Below, in pieces: positions 19,940 through 30,309 of a stretch of DNA of 64,000 nucleotides. Position numbers and translations under genes: made by a program. This DNA is from Heterocephalus glaber (Eukaryota > Chordata > Mammalia > Rodentia > Bathyergidae): NCBI RefSeq assembly GCF_000247695.1, contig NW_004624747.1, positions 10,737,568 through 10,801,567 of the forward strand, written 5' to 3'. Positions within the stretch are counted from its first letter, which is position 1, and every line of letters starts with the position of its first letter. The notes below the pieces were generated by a model. The model was given only the letters and a program-made list of their open reading frames with translations. It made no database searches and had not been told where the DNA came from.

Positions 19940-20065
19940 TCTTTGCAGATTCTCACCCCGGACCTGTGAGGTTAGCTGAGGAGTAATCATTGACCCATTG
20001 TCAGACAGATGGAGAAACTGAGGTCCAGGAAGGGGAAGGACTGGTCCTAAGCCACACTGTAAACT
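19940..20065 (-). repeat. MIR SINE fragment
   Basis: TTGTCAGACAGATGGAGAAA, CTGAGGTCCAGGAAGG. Confidence 0.65.
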
Positions 20066-20154
20066 GAGCCCAGGCCCCATCCTGTCCTTTGCCCCATGAG
20101 GTGGAAGCCAGCAAAGGGGGCTCAGGACCAGGCTGGCCAAGGGAGCCCCCCTGG

Positions 20155-20400
20155 CTGATTCATCTTCCAAGCTGAAATATTTATTTACACACCCCATTTA
20201 ATCAGGGTATGCCGTAATTAGTGGCGGATTTGTGCCTCCTGCCCGTGGTGTTATTTATTTCATGTTCCGGGCAGTCACTTCCCATGCCAAGTGTTTGCTG
20301 GGCCTGGATTTCAATCAGCTGGGGCCACGTTGGAGCTGTCCCTGGGGACCTCACAGTGGCAATGCCCCCCTCGGCATGATAAATGAGCCTGCAGACAGTA
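20155..20400. promoter_or_regulatory. Candidate conserved enhancer block
   Basis: Repeat-free block: GAAATATTTATTTACACACC (forkhead-like), CATTTAATCAGGG, GCCGTAATTAGTGGCGG (homeodomain), TTATTTATTTCATG, GATTTCAATCAGCTGGGG (homeodomain and E-box) and GGCATGATAAATGAGCC. Confidence 0.45.
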
Positions 20401-20404
20401 GAAG

Positions 20405-20990
20405 TGCTGCTCAGCTGCTCTGGGGGACTGGCGTATGTAGGGTGGGGAAGAGGGGTTTTGCCAGTCCCAGGATCTTGTCAGGGAGGAGCTGGCCCTCCCC
20501 CTGTGCCAGACAATAGCCTGGCATTCCCTGGTCCCAGGGAGATGGCACCCTAGAGGCCAAACTGCATTTCTGCTTCTAGAACACTCAAGCTGGAAGGTAC
20601 TTGAAAGGATCCCTGCCCCCACTGCTGTCTTGACATAGGCTTGTAGCTCAGTACTCCCTTGCCTGGACCGTGCGGGCACATTGTGGGAAGTTCCTGTGGG
20701 TCTAACATAGTTAAGGAAAAGCATCTGCAACTCTGTCCTCCAGGTAACCTATGGGTGACACCCTGTGTCATTTTCCAGAAGGAGCCAGTGACACTGGAAG
20801 GGCTGGGAAAGTGGGTGGGGCACAGGTTCTGGTGCAGGAGGGAATGGAGCAGAAGTCAAAGCCCACTCTTCTGTAGGCTCCTTGGGCTCAGCCCCCCGCA
20901 CGTGTTTGGTTGAGCTCCTCAGCTTCTTGGCCCCCCTCTGTGCTTGAGTGTAAACTGGGGAGAACAGCAAGACATCTCCCAAATCACTTT
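20405..20990. other. Unannotated unique sequence
   Basis: Nothing recognised. Overlapping short open frames on both strands have no domain content. Confidence 0.4.
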
Positions 20991-20994
20991 GCAG

Positions 20995-21090
20995 GGCCGG
21001 GGATTTAGCTCAGTGGTTTCGCCGCCTGCTGCGCAAGCGCAAGAACCCGAGTTCGATCTCCAGTACCAAAAAAAAAAAAAAAAAAAAAAA
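20995..21090 (+). repeat. ID SINE, young-looking full copy
   Basis: Begins GGCCGGGGATTTAGCTCAGT with an intact A box, has a B box at GAGTTCGATC and ends in CAGTACC plus a 24-base poly-A run. This is the best-preserved ID copy here and can serve as a reference for the subfamily. Confidence 0.95.
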
Positions 21091-21109
21091 GGAGTTAACA
21101 TGCAGAGCC

Positions 21110-21260
21110 CCTAAAAAGTAACTTGCACACAGGAAGTGCTCAAAAACCGTGCACTGTTGTTATTATTTGATGATTAACTCTTACATTAACCTGATGTGGT
21201 AGATATTCACCATATTACAGATGGGGAAACTGAGGCACGGGGAGAGCTCATGCCTCATCA
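21110..21260 (-). repeat. MIR SINE
   Basis: AAGTGCTCAAAAACCGTGCA, TTATTATTTGATGATTAAC, then TTACAGATGGGGAAACTGAG. Confidence 0.8.
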
Positions 21261-21744
21261 TCCTCATTTTTCACACAGAGGAACAGAGGCCTGGGACTTT
21301 GGGGTGCCGCTCAAGAGCTGCCTCCCACATGTTCAGGTTCTCCTTGGGAAACCGCCACTCCTTCGGGAAAGACTCTGGCAAGCAGGCATGTGGGTATCGA
21401 GCCTGCAAGACGCTCCAGGAATCAAGAGGGAGCGGCTCTGAGAGCCAGCCAGCCTGGGCTGGGCAAGTAAGGAGCTCAAGTGGGGCGAGGTCCAGGAGCT
21501 GGTGTTTCCTGAGTCCGGAAGTGATGGCGACAAAGGTGGCTCGGCTCCCTGGGGGCCTACGGCTGCCAATTAGGCCAGATGCTCACAGGGAATCCCATTG
21601 TTGCCGCCCTAGTTGGGACAGGGTTTGTGGCTGCGCCTCCCCCCGAAGCCACTGCTTCCTGGCTACCTGCTGTAATGAGGTCAGTGGGCTTGTTGCTGGG
21701 ACAGGTAGTGATGGTGGGAGGAGGAGGTGGTCCAGGGCTCAGCC

Positions 21745-21845
21745 AGCCTCCTGGTCTCATTTTGCAGATGAGAAAACTAAGGCTCAGTGAAGGGCATGAC
21801 TTGCCAAGGGTGCAGAATGTAAACCCCGGAGGCTCTGGGTGGACC
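21745..21845 (-). repeat. MIR SINE fragment
   Basis: CATTTTGCAGATGAGAAAAC, AAGGCTCAGTGAAGGGCATG, then ACTTGCCAAGGGTGCAG. Confidence 0.7.
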
Positions 21846-21884
21846 CTAGATAGACAGCTCCCCAACATTCATACACATCAGCTG

Positions 21885-21985
21885 AGCTGGATCCAAAGCG
21901 CCATTGCTGTGTGACCTGAAGCAAATCACTCAATCCCTCTGAGCCTCCCTCTTATCAGTGTCATAATGGGAATAATATCTATTTA
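21885..21985 (+). repeat. MIR SINE fragment
   Basis: TGCTGTGTGACCTGAAGCAA, CTCTGAGCCTCCCTCTTATC, then AATGGGAATAATATC. Confidence 0.8.
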
Positions 21986-22050
21986 GGGCTGGGACTGGGG
22001 GGTCTGATCATTGCAGAATAACAGACACATGAGCCCCTCAGAGGACTCTT

Positions 22051-22145
22051 TTTTTTTTTTTTTTTTTTTCCGGTACCGGGGATAGAATTTAGGACCTTGC
22101 ACTTTTGAGCCAGGCACAGTGCCACTGAGCTAAATCCCTGGCCCC
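22051..22145 (-). repeat. ID SINE with target-site duplication
   Basis: Poly-T then CCGGTACCGGGGATAG and CACTGAGCTAAATCCCTGGC. CAGAGGACTCTT flanks it at 22039-22050 and 22146-22157. Confidence 0.95.
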
Positions 22146-22199
22146 CAGAGGACTCTTGAAATAGGACCAAAATGACCTTTTTGTCGAAGAGGCCCTTCT

Positions 22200-22480
22200 C
22201 TGTTGTACCATGTGCCTTCTCAACTTTGCCTAGGCTGTTCCCTCTGCCTAAAATGCCTTTCCTGACCCCTTTCCCAGGCTAACTTCTTTTTTTTTTTGGT
22301 ACTGGGGATCGAACTTGGGACCTTGCGCTTTCGAGGCAGGCGCCGGAACCACTGAGCTAAATCCCTGCCCCTCCCCAGGCTAACTTCTACTCATTGCTCC
22401 GTCCTAGCTGAGTTGTCACCTCTGCCAGGAAGATCCCCCCATGGTCCCCACCTGCAATGGGCTGAAGTCCATCTTGCCTC
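22200..22480 (-). repeat. L2 LINE 3' end split by an ID insertion
   Basis: GGCTGTTCCCTCTGCCTAAA and ATGCCTTTCCTGACCCC before the insertion, GAGTTGTCACCTCTGCCAGG after it, both in L2 antisense order. Confidence 0.7.
22288..22373 (-). repeat. ID SINE with target-site duplication
   Basis: GGTACTGGGGATCGAACTTG through CACTGAGCTAAATCCCTG. A 15-bp duplication CCCAGGCTAACTTCT flanks it (22273-22287, 22374-22388). Confidence 0.95.
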
Positions 22481-22924
22481 ACCACGCCGGGCTCTGATCC
22501 CTGTTCTCATGGTGCAAATAAGGCTCCGTGCTTGTCTGGTTAGCACACAGCCCTGGCATCCAGTGCACAGCCAGCCACATGGTGAGCACCAGTGTGTGTC
22601 GGTTCCCCAGCTGACCCCTCCCTTCCTGCCATGCCCGCCTCTCCGGGCTCCCCATCTTCATCCTCTTTTCTGGGGACCAGGATGCTGCCAGCAGGTAAAT
22701 CTAACAGGGAATCCCTGTTAGAGGAGTGGCCTGGGGTACAGCTGGGTTTGCAGCCCTGGATGCTGATTTGCTTGCTCTGAAGTGGTGGATGCCAGCCGGC
22801 CCTGGGCTGCCCACCTTTGGCACTGACAGAAGCAGCAGAAGAGGGTGATCTGGAATTTGGGGTTGACCCAGCCCAAATGCCTTCACTGTTTTCCATCCTT
22901 GTTTTTATTTGCTTGCTTTTGGTT

Positions 22925-23085
22925 GTTGTTTTGCAATACTGGGGATCGTACCTTGGGCTGTCACCCTGAGCTATATCCCTGGCCATTTATATCCCTGAGC
23001 TATATCCCTGGCCATCTCCCTGGCCCAGGCTGGGCTCAAACTTGCTATCTTCCTGCTTCAGCTACCCAGAATGTAGACCAGACCT
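22925..23085 (-). repeat. B1-dID SINE with internal duplication
   Basis: Antisense dID (TACTGGGGATCGTACC) and B1 (CAGGCTGGGCTCAAACTTGC). A 23-bp segment containing GAGCTATATCCCTGGCCAT is present twice (22964-22986, 22993-23015), inside the SINE. Confidence 0.8.
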
Positions 23086-23089
23086 TGGG

Positions 23090-23320
23090 TTGTCCTCGTC
23101 TCTAAACTGGTCACTCCAAAGCCTGCAATTGGGGAAGGGCCTTTGAAGAGCTGAGAGTAATGAGAGACGTCGTCCAGCCCACTCCCTGGATTCAGCATCT
23201 CCAGGAGGGCTTAGACCCCAGCTTCTGGTGGGCGGGGCCTAAGGGACGCTCACGGCCTGTCAGTTCCATCCCTCCTCCCCTCTGCACAGATGCTGTATGC
23301 GCCCATGGAAATTCCCACTA
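23090..23320. other. Unannotated sequence
   Basis: Nothing recognised. Confidence 0.35.
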
Positions 23321-23480
23321 GGATCCAGTCATTTGCTGAGCATCTATTGTGTTCCAGGTGCTAGACATCCCCCATTCTCACTGGCTTCCCGGCTGCCCCC
23401 ATTTTATAGATCAGGAAATTGAGGCAGAAAGAGGAAGGACAGGAGCTCAAGGATTCACAGCTGGGAAGTGTCAAACACAG
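23320..23480 (-). repeat. MIR SINE
   Basis: CATTTGCTGAGCATCTATTG, CCATTTTATAGATCAGGAAA, then TTGAGGCAGAAAGAGG. Confidence 0.85.
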
Positions 23481-23485
23481 GACTT

Positions 23486-23580
23486 TGGGGCCGGGGATTT
23501 AGCTCAGTGGTTTCACCACCTGCTGCACAAGTGCAAGGACCCAAGTTCAATCCCTGGTACCAAAAAAAAAACACACCAAA
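23486..23580 (+). repeat. ID SINE with target-site duplication
   Basis: GGGGCCGGGGATTTAGCTCA, then AGTTCAATCCCTGGTACC. AAACACAGGACTT flanks it at 23473-23485 and 23581-23593. Confidence 0.95.
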
Positions 23581-23739
23581 AAACACAGGACTTAGAAAGC
23601 AAAGAAATCATCCCTGTAGAGACTACCATTGGTTACTCTTACGCTGTGTGACCATTGTCACCATAACCTTCATTTTGAGCCTGTATCCCATGCGATGACC
23701 ACTGAGGGTGCTCAAACAACCCTCCTAGGATAGGGTAAA

Positions 23740-23840
23740 GATGGGTCCTCATCAAATGAGGAAACTGAGGCCCAGAGAGATTAGCGAATGTGTTGGAAAT
23801 CACCCAGTTAGAAGTGGCAGTGCTGTGATACTCACCCTGG
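23740..23840 (-). repeat. MIR SINE fragment
   Basis: AAATGAGGAAACTGAGGCCC, AGAGAGATTAGCGAATGTG, then AGTTAGAAGTGGCAGTGCTG. Confidence 0.8.
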
Positions 23841-23904
23841 TTAATACAAAAGTTCATACAACTTGGCGAGGGCCTTGTACAAGGAAATGTTTGTTGATTG
23901 GCTG

Positions 23905-23935
23905 ACTAAAAGAAGGAAGGAATGAAGGAAGGAGT
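23905..23935. repeat. GAAG-type purine simple repeat
   Basis: AAGAAGGAAGGAATGAAGGA-type short imperfect tetranucleotide repeat. Confidence 0.8.
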
Positions 23936-24129
23936 AATTTAATGAACAAAGAGCTAGTCTGAGTTAGAAAGGAGCCTCAAGTCCAACCCAGGGCCCCAGT
24001 GCCTGGCCTTCTGACCTCCTACAGAGCCTTCCTTCTCTCTGCTCCGTCAGGGTGTGGGGTGGGTGGACATCCAGAGGAGCAGAGCAGGGTAGGGGCTGGA
24101 CTCCGTGGTCCTCTGTCCTGCCCCCAAGG

Positions 24130-24270
24130 ACTCATACTCTTTGTGACTTATTGTTTAACTTTACAAGCCCCTTGGCTTTTATGAGGGTTATTTATAAAGC
24201 TCTGGGCTTTGATCTACAGCATAAAAAAGCAAACTCCTGTGTCTGAAAATGTCACAGGGATTAGGAGAGT
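24130..24270. promoter_or_regulatory. Short enhancer-like block
   Basis: GACTTATTGTTTAACTTTAC, TTTATGAGGGTTATTTATAA (Cdx/Hox-like) and CTTTGATCTACAGC (TCF-like) in repeat-free DNA. Confidence 0.4.
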
Positions 24271-24274
24271 CTTT

Positions 24275-25005
24275 GAAGTCCCCTCCTGGAAGGCAGCACC
24301 CGCCCAACCACCCCTGCAAAAGGCCTCCAACCCTGGGAGCCCCAGCCAGGGTGTCGGGGCCTCCGTTGGGGCGGAAGTGGCCCCTTGTCCGGGTGAGTGA
24401 CAGGTGGGGTCTCCTCCCCCCGGAACACCCTCCCAGCCCCAGGCACAAACCAGACCACCTTGGTCTCCAGATGTTGGCCACATCTGTCTCTCGTGTTTGT
24501 GGACAGCCAGAGACTTCTGTCTTGTGGCTCTGAGATCAACAGTAAGGACTGTGGGGGTTTTAAAGAGTGGATTATTATTGCTGTCTTATTGGTGGGGAGG
24601 GGGACAGGGTGTGTAACTAAGAAGATAGAAAGGACAGTTCTCAGCAAGGCAGGGGCCACCCTTCCAGGGACCATTCACTCCTTTCCTCCCAGTTCTGAGG
24701 TCCAACTTTCTACCCTGCTGCTACGCATGGGGGCTCATTCGCTTCTCCTCCTAAGTCAGTCTGGCTCCAGCCGGGGGCTTGGGCCAGCTCGTGGGGGTGG
24801 TGCGGAGATGGACCCCAGCAGATGACCCCATAAGGCAGTCTTTCCTGCTCCCTGGTGGCATGAGGCCAGGGGAGCTAGGATGACCTTTCTCAGCTCCATG
24901 TGCACATTTGCTGTGGCATGGCACCTTCTCTCTTGCTCTCTGAACCTTTCGGGACTTCCAGGCTTCTCCATAGCTGTGTACAGCAAGGAGCTCTGGCCTC
25001 AGCTC
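24275..25005. other. Unannotated unique sequence
   Basis: Overlapping frames on both strands (24188-24825) have no domain content or splice context. Nothing else recognised. Confidence 0.4.
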
Positions 25006-25009
25006 GCCT

Positions 25010-25125
25010 CCCCTGAGCTGTGTGATCTCAGGCAAACCCTTTCCTTCTCTGAACTGCTCTTACCTGGTTTCCAAAATGGGGTGCCTCATACCTCGCAGGG
25101 TTGCCTGGAGATTAAACCAGGTCGT
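25010..25125 (+). repeat. MIR SINE
   Basis: TGTGTGATCTCAGGCAAACC, TTCCAAAATGGGGTGCCTCA, then GCAGGGTTGCCTGGAGATTA. Confidence 0.8.
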
Positions 25126-25312
25126 TCTCAGGAGCACACATGTTGCTTGTCAGCCCTCAGAGGAACCAGGGGTCCCCACTACAAGGCCCAACTTCCTTTG
25201 TCAGCCCAGGAGGAGGCGAAGCTGGGCTCCAGAGGGAGGGAGATCTGAGGGGTCATAAATGTGTTCTGGATTGGGAATGTGGTGGTGTTAGCAGCTCATC
25301 AAACTACTACTT

Positions 25313-25400
25313 TAGTTTTTTCTTTGCAGTACTGGGGATCGAACTCAGGACCTTCCACTTTCGAGGCAGGTGCGGCGCCACTGAGCTAAATCCCCGTTCC
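25313..25400 (-). repeat. ID SINE with target-site duplication
   Basis: AGTACTGGGGATCGAACTCA through CACTGAGCTAAATCCCCG. TCAAACTACTACTT is present at 25298-25311 and 25401-25414. Confidence 0.95.
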
Positions 25401-25508
25401 TCAAACTACTACTTAAAATGAGTGACTTTGTGTGTAAATGACACTTTCTAAGGCTCGAAATATAAAAGTTCAAAGAAAACACACGCAAATGGAAAACAAT
25501 GAGTCGGA

Positions 25509-25695
25509 GCTGGCCGGTGGTACATTCCTGTACACACAGCCACTTGGGAGGCTGAGGCAGGAGCATCACAAGTTCAAGACCAGTGTGGGCAACTCAGCAA
25601 CTTAGAAAGGCCCTATCTCAAAATAAGAAAGGCTAGGGATGTAGCTCAGTGCGAAGGTCCTAGGTTCAATCCCAGATACTTTAGAAACAAAAGCA
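25509..25695 (+). repeat. B1-dID dimeric SINE
   Basis: CACTTGGGAGGCTGAGGCAG, CCTATCTCAAAATAAG, then GGCTAGGGATGTAGCTCAGT and TAGGTTCAATCCC, followed by an A-rich tail. Confidence 0.9.
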
Positions 25696-26049
25696 AAAGA
25701 AAGCAAAGCAGTTAATCATTATGGAAGCATGTAAGATTAAAAGTAAACAAAATTCTCTCCTCCCTTCCTTTCTACTCCCTAGCAACAAGGCACCCATTCA
25801 TTCATTCATTCTTTCTTTCAGTCACTCAACTAATGTTTATGGACAACCTACTATGTGCTACACAGGGCTGTTAGCTACTTCTTGAAATTGGGCATGTGTA
25901 ACTATTCATTTTCTGGACATATGAATGTGAACACACACATTGTGTTTTGCACACTTTTCCCAGGGTCTGCAGCCTAGAGAGTTCTTTTCAAGCAGGCGCA
26001 CATCTCTCTTGTGCCTCCCAAAGGCTGTCTAGGCGTCCCTGACTGCATG

Positions 26050-26260
26050 CGACAAATCTATTAAACTCGTCCTCTCCGGGCAGACGTGCGGGTGGGCTCT
26101 GTACTTCTCTTCAGTCACATGCAGCGCTGTGGCGCAAATCTGCATTCGTGCACATGATAAATTCCGGGGAGCCGAAGAGTCTTCATAAATCCAAATTTGA
26201 TAGAGTTCCAAATTTAAATCTACAAAGCCAGGCCTCTGCTTGACATTTTAGGCATGTTTC
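26050..26260. promoter_or_regulatory. Candidate enhancer block
   Basis: Repeat-free block with AAATCTATTAAACTCG, GCGCAAATCTGCATTCG, ACATGATAAATTCCGGGG, CTTCATAAATCC and AAATTTGATAGAG. Mixed AT-rich and CpG-containing words resemble other candidate enhancers here. Confidence 0.4.
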
Positions 26261-26359
26261 CAGTCTTCTCACCAAATGGACCCAAATTGGGTGCTCAGAG
26301 GTGCAGTCGGTTACCATTTGATACAGAGAATATGGACCCCAATCCCAATGCCATGTGAT

Positions 26360-26500
26360 CCTGCCTCAGCCAGCTCCTCGGGCTTCATCTCACTCTGCGC
26401 TTCAGCCACACTGACCTATCCTACCTCAGAGCCTTTGCACCAGCATGGCGAGTTTGCCTCTGCACCTTTGCTCGTGGTGATCTGATTTCAGCCTTGCAGG
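26360..26500 (-). repeat. L2 LINE 3' end fragment
   Basis: CAGCCACACTGACCTATCC and CTCAGAGCCTTTGCACCAGC match L2 antisense order. Confidence 0.55.
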
Positions 26501-27042
26501 AACCATTTGGTTACATTTGTAGGACTGGGGGAGCAGGTGTTAAACTGGGGACCTGACACAAGCTGGTTCAACCCACTTCTGCTTGTGACTCCCCAGAATT
26601 ACATCTGATGCACAGGGGAAGGGTTCGAGGACCCTCACTTCAGATGCCAGCTGCAGGGCCAGGGTCCCCAGGACACTCGCATGTATGACTGTTTGGCTAC
26701 AAATTTGAGGATTTCCATGATGCCCCTCATGTTTGATGTTTGGCTGGAATGGTTCGCAGGGCTCAGGACAGAGCTGTCCTTTCACTTCCAGTGTTATTTT
26801 AAAGGGTCAAACCAGGACAGCCAAATGGAGAGACCCACAGGGTGAGGTTGGAGGGTCCCCAAATCAAAGCTGTGTGGCCTCTCCCTGTGGAAGCAGGCAG
26901 GGCACCCTCCCAGCAAAGCAGGAAGCTCCACCGAGCCTCAGTGCTCAGAGTTCATATGGGGGTCTCATTATGTAGCTGTCACTGAATCACTGGCCATGTG
27001 ACGAAGCCTGGTCTTCAAGCTTCGCTTCTGCCTGGAGCTCAG

Positions 27043-27237
27043 AGGTTCAAAGCCCAAGCTCCTAGTCATCTGTCTTTCTGATGGCCAGCCCCCTCTCGAG
27101 TCATGTCACCTCTTAGCCTAAACTTGGTTGTGATCGAGGGACTAGAGAATAACAGACATTAACCACTACTCTGGAAATCCAAAGGATTTATGGTCTCCCT
27201 CTCAGGAACCAGGCACAAAAGCCAGTCAAATTCTTTA
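27043..27237. repeat. Unnamed dispersed repeat, copy 1
   Basis: Shares an ordered series of words with 56652-56843: CTGATGGCCAGCCCC, GTGATCGAGGGACTAGAGAA, AACAGACATTAACC, CTCTGGAAATCC, CTCAGGAACCAGGCACAAA and CAAATTCTTTACTAGG. I cannot name the family. Confidence 0.7.
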
Positions 27238-27330
27238 CTAGGGCTGGAGCTGTGCTCATGAAGTGCTTGGCTAGTGCAAATGACACCCTAGGTTCAGTTC
27301 AGTGTCCAGCAACACGCACACGCATGTCCC
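27238..27330 (+). repeat. ID-related SINE (old)
   Basis: GGGCTGGAGCTGTGCTCATG, GCTTGGCTAGTGCAAATGAC, then CCCTAGGTTCAGTTC. A diverged ID copy. Confidence 0.55.
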
Positions 27331-27339
27331 CCCCACAAA

Positions 27340-28020
27340 TTCTTTATACAACACAACTGATTATTGAAATTTAAATCATATGTTTATAGCTAAATAAAAC
27401 AGTACATAAATATAATTTCCCATTTCTTAATGTTTTACTATATTTTGCTCTTATCCATGCTCCTGAGGTTGTCTATATCTATTATATCTAAGTGCTGGAG
27501 ATAATATCCAGGGGTATCTACCTAACTCCCCCCAACTCCCAACATCATGTTAGTAGTTTGAAAGCAGTATTTACACCACAGCAATTGGCAAGGGCTATAA
27601 ATCAGGGCCTAATTTGTTCTTTGTGGACTGCCTAATCTCAGGAAGACGGTGGAGAAAATGTTAGTAACACAGACTAAACTTGCAAGTCTGTTGTGTCTCT
27701 AGTTATTGCACAGAACAAAAAAAAAAAGCAAGGCAATATTTTTCCAGTGCTCAAAAATTATCATGCAATTCAGCATTGTCGATGAATGTGTGAAGCTCTG
27801 ACATACATTTTGTTTCATTTTCAACTTCCTTTAACATTTAAATGAAAATATCAACCAATATTCCTGCCTGAACTTACTCCTTGTCCATCCATTCCAACCA
27901 TCAGTTGGCTACTGGTACCAGGGATGGGGAAAAATCAATGAAAGCATTTTATGAGATGCAATGCACTTTATAGAATTCATCAGAAGACTATTGCCTACTT
28001 TACTATCATTTAAAATGGGG
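27340..28020. other. AT-rich unique sequence
   Basis: No gene, RNA or identifiable repeat. Words such as GGGCTATAAATCAGGGCC and CATTTAAATGAAAATATC occur. It could be a decayed repeat or another regulatory block. Confidence 0.35.
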
Positions 28021-28199
28021 TGCTATGCACTCTTTATGTCAATACAGCTTGGAATAAATTTATGTACACACATACGCATATAATGCATACACCTTTTCCC
28101 CCAGAGAACAGGGCCTGGGCCACTGTGATGGGCAGTTTGGGAACACAAAGGACAGGGTCCCTGAGGAGCTAATGCTGGAGATGAGACCCCGTCTGGATA

Positions 28200-28285
28200 A
28201 TGCAGGAGCCTGAATGCTAGACTCAGAGAGGGAGACAGATAGCTCCGAGTCACACAGCCAGGAAGTGGCAGAGCTGTTAATCAGA
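28200..28285 (-). repeat. MIR SINE fragment
   Basis: GACTCAGAGAGGGAGACAG, then GAGTCACACAGCCAGGAAGT and GGCAGAGCTG. Confidence 0.75.
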
Positions 28286-28289
28286 GGGG

Positions 28290-29220
28290 CGAGGAGGAGC
28301 CCTCCCTTCCATCCTGAGTCCTCTTCTCCCCTCTGCCCGCCAGGACTTGGTCTGCTTGTTTTGGGGGGCTGAGCTGGGCTTGTCTGAGATGAGGTTAACC
28401 CACCTCAGCCCTGGACTTCCACAGGCAGAGCTATTTGTCAGGTCTCTGAGTGCCAACTATTGGGGCATGGGCCTGATTAGTCCCTGTGGTATGGCAGATC
28501 TGGGGGGATTAATCAGGCTGGAGGCAGTGGGGGGAGGGGAGGCTGGGGATGGAAGGAGACAGAGGATGGAGGATGCCAGTGGCAAAGGGAGCACTCTGGG
28601 CACCAAGAGGGTCTTTGGACCTCTCCTTAGAAAGACAGCACTGGTGTGTAAATCACAGTGCTCAGGAAAGGGGCACTGGCCTGAGGTCCCCACAGAGGGG
28701 CCCTGGCTCCTATGCCTGGGTGTCACAGGTTAGACAGGGGTGGGAGATCGGGCCAGGTGGAGCAGGAGAGGACACCCTAGGGATCAGAGCAGACAGTGTT
28801 CCTGCCCTATCCCTCCTGGTGGCCCTGGGGTTGCCTGGGAGAACGTCAAGGCCATCACCCACCTGCTGCGCTGAGCTGACTCTTCAGGCAGGAGAGTCCC
28901 GAGGACTCCACTTCCAATGTGTCATCTTAGAAGCTGGGGACAGGGCTCCGCTCCAGGCAACATGCTTGCCTTTGAAAACGTGTTTCCACTGGGATGCAGG
29001 GAGCCCTTCTGGGGTTTGTTGTAAATGGAAAAGGCACCCACCCTGGATGCAATTACTCCAAAAGGCAATGCTGTGTCATGGCTGTTGAAGTCCTCAGCGC
29101 AGGCCTGGGCTAGTGAATCTGTGCTGATTTCACCCCCCAGCCTGGACAGGGTACAACCTGGATAACTGTACCTTGCAGGCCAGTTCCTATCGTCAGACCC
29201 CCAAGTCCTTTTTGGGTCCC
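28290..29220. other. Unannotated unique sequence
   Basis: Long frames at 28347-28733 and 28549-29088 (+) have no recognisable domain, and no splice signal was found at their ends. Nothing else recognised. Confidence 0.4.
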
Positions 29221-29224
29221 CTGT

Positions 29225-29390
29225 GACACCACGGAAAGATCATGGGCTCTGGAATAAGCTGGCACCATGTCCACATCCCAGCATGGTCTCTAGCTCTGAG
29301 TGCGCCCTCCATATGGCTCTCTGTGCCTCAGCTTCCCCATCTCTAGAATGAAGATATAACAGCTTTTCCATCCCAGAGATCAGGGACAAT
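29225..29390 (+). repeat. MIR SINE
   Basis: ATCATGGGCTCTGGAATAAG, CTGTGCCTCAGCTTCCCCAT, then CTCTAGAATGAAGATATAAC. Confidence 0.75.
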
Positions 29391-29394
29391 GCAA

Positions 29395-30030
29395 GGAAGC
29401 CATGGGCACAGCCACAGGAGGCCCATGTGTGTTCTTCAGTATACCTCAGGCCCTTTATCTGGTGACACCAGTCTAGATCCTAAGGACCAGCCTGACCACT
29501 TTTCTCTCTGGGCAAAGAGGGGACCCCCGGTGGAGACCCAGTGACTACCAAGGATGGCAAGTGATCTAAGAACTGGACCTGGAGTCTGGGCTGGGGCAGC
29601 AAGGGGCAGGAAGCCAGAGCCAGCCTTCAGAGCAGTGCCCTTGGCTTTTTGGGTCATGGAGCCCCTAGGCCTTCGACAGAATTGTGGACCCTCTGTCCAG
29701 TGCACTGCATCAGCACACAGGGTTTTGTATGTCATTTCAGGATTCATGGACACAGAAACCTACCAGTGGACCCCAAAGAACTCCTACTCTAGAAGCAACT
29801 GCTCTCCTTCAGGGCACTGGATCCTTCCACGAGGAGAGAAGGAAGGAAGGAAGGAGGAAGGGAAGCTGTTCCCGAGGCTGCTGGAGTCTTATTTACTGCA
29901 GTTGTCAGAGCCACGTACCCCCCATCTTCTGCATTGGCCAGGCCTGGTCCCTGGATCAGGTCAGATCAAATTATTCTTTCCCCAGATCTGCCACACACTG
30001 ATGGTGCCCTTAGCAGGCACTAGGTTTGAT
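29395..30030. other. Unannotated sequence
   Basis: Part of a 291-residue forward frame (29554-30429) that runs on into SINE sequence and ends in lysine-rich poly-A translation; not a gene. Confidence 0.5.
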
Positions 30031-30039
30031 ATAACAATC

Positions 30040-30115
30040 ACATGTTTGGCAGCACAGCATCTTCCCGGCAAGTGTGAGGTCCTGAGTTCGATCCCCAGTA
30101 CGAAAAAAAAAAAAG
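30040..30115 (+). repeat. ID SINE, partial copy
   Basis: GGCAAGTGTGAGGTCCTGAG then TTCGATCCCCAGTACG plus poly-A. The A-box half is degenerate. Confidence 0.75.
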
Positions 30116-30120
30116 AATCC

Positions 30121-30175
30121 CATGTTTGCCTAGCATGCATGAAGCCCTGGGTTCCATCCCAGCACCCCTGCTCCC
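30121..30175 (+). repeat. ID-related SINE fragment
   Basis: TTTGCCTAGCATGCATGAAG, CCCTGGGTTCCATCCCAGCA: the 3' half of an ID unit of a different subfamily. Confidence 0.7.
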
Positions 30176-30219
30176 AGTCATATGTGGAATCCAAAACTGC
30201 TCTCAAGAAACCAATCTCA

Positions 30220-30309
30220 GGCCGGGGATTTAGCTCAGTGTTTCCGCTACCTGCCTCAAAAGCGGAAGGACCCAAGTTCGAGTTCGAACCCTGGTACCAA
30301 AAAAAAGAA
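30220..30309 (+). repeat. ID SINE with target-site duplication
   Basis: GGCCGGGGATTTAGCTCAGT ... CCCTGGTACC plus A-rich tail. AAGAAACCAATCTCA flanks it at 30205-30219 and 30310-30324. The B-box region carries a short GTTCGA duplication (GTTCGAGTTCGAACC). Confidence 0.95.

Noticed and set aside
20995..21070. Possible tRNA gene (A-box and B-box-like words)
   Set aside because: It is an ID SINE with a poly-A tail. The acceptor stem and a proper anticodon arm do not form, and many related copies are present.
24850..24866. CTCF-like word CCTGGTGGC near 24851
   Set aside because: The reverse complement (CCACCAGGGAGC) breaks the core GGC, so it is weaker than the 40379 site.
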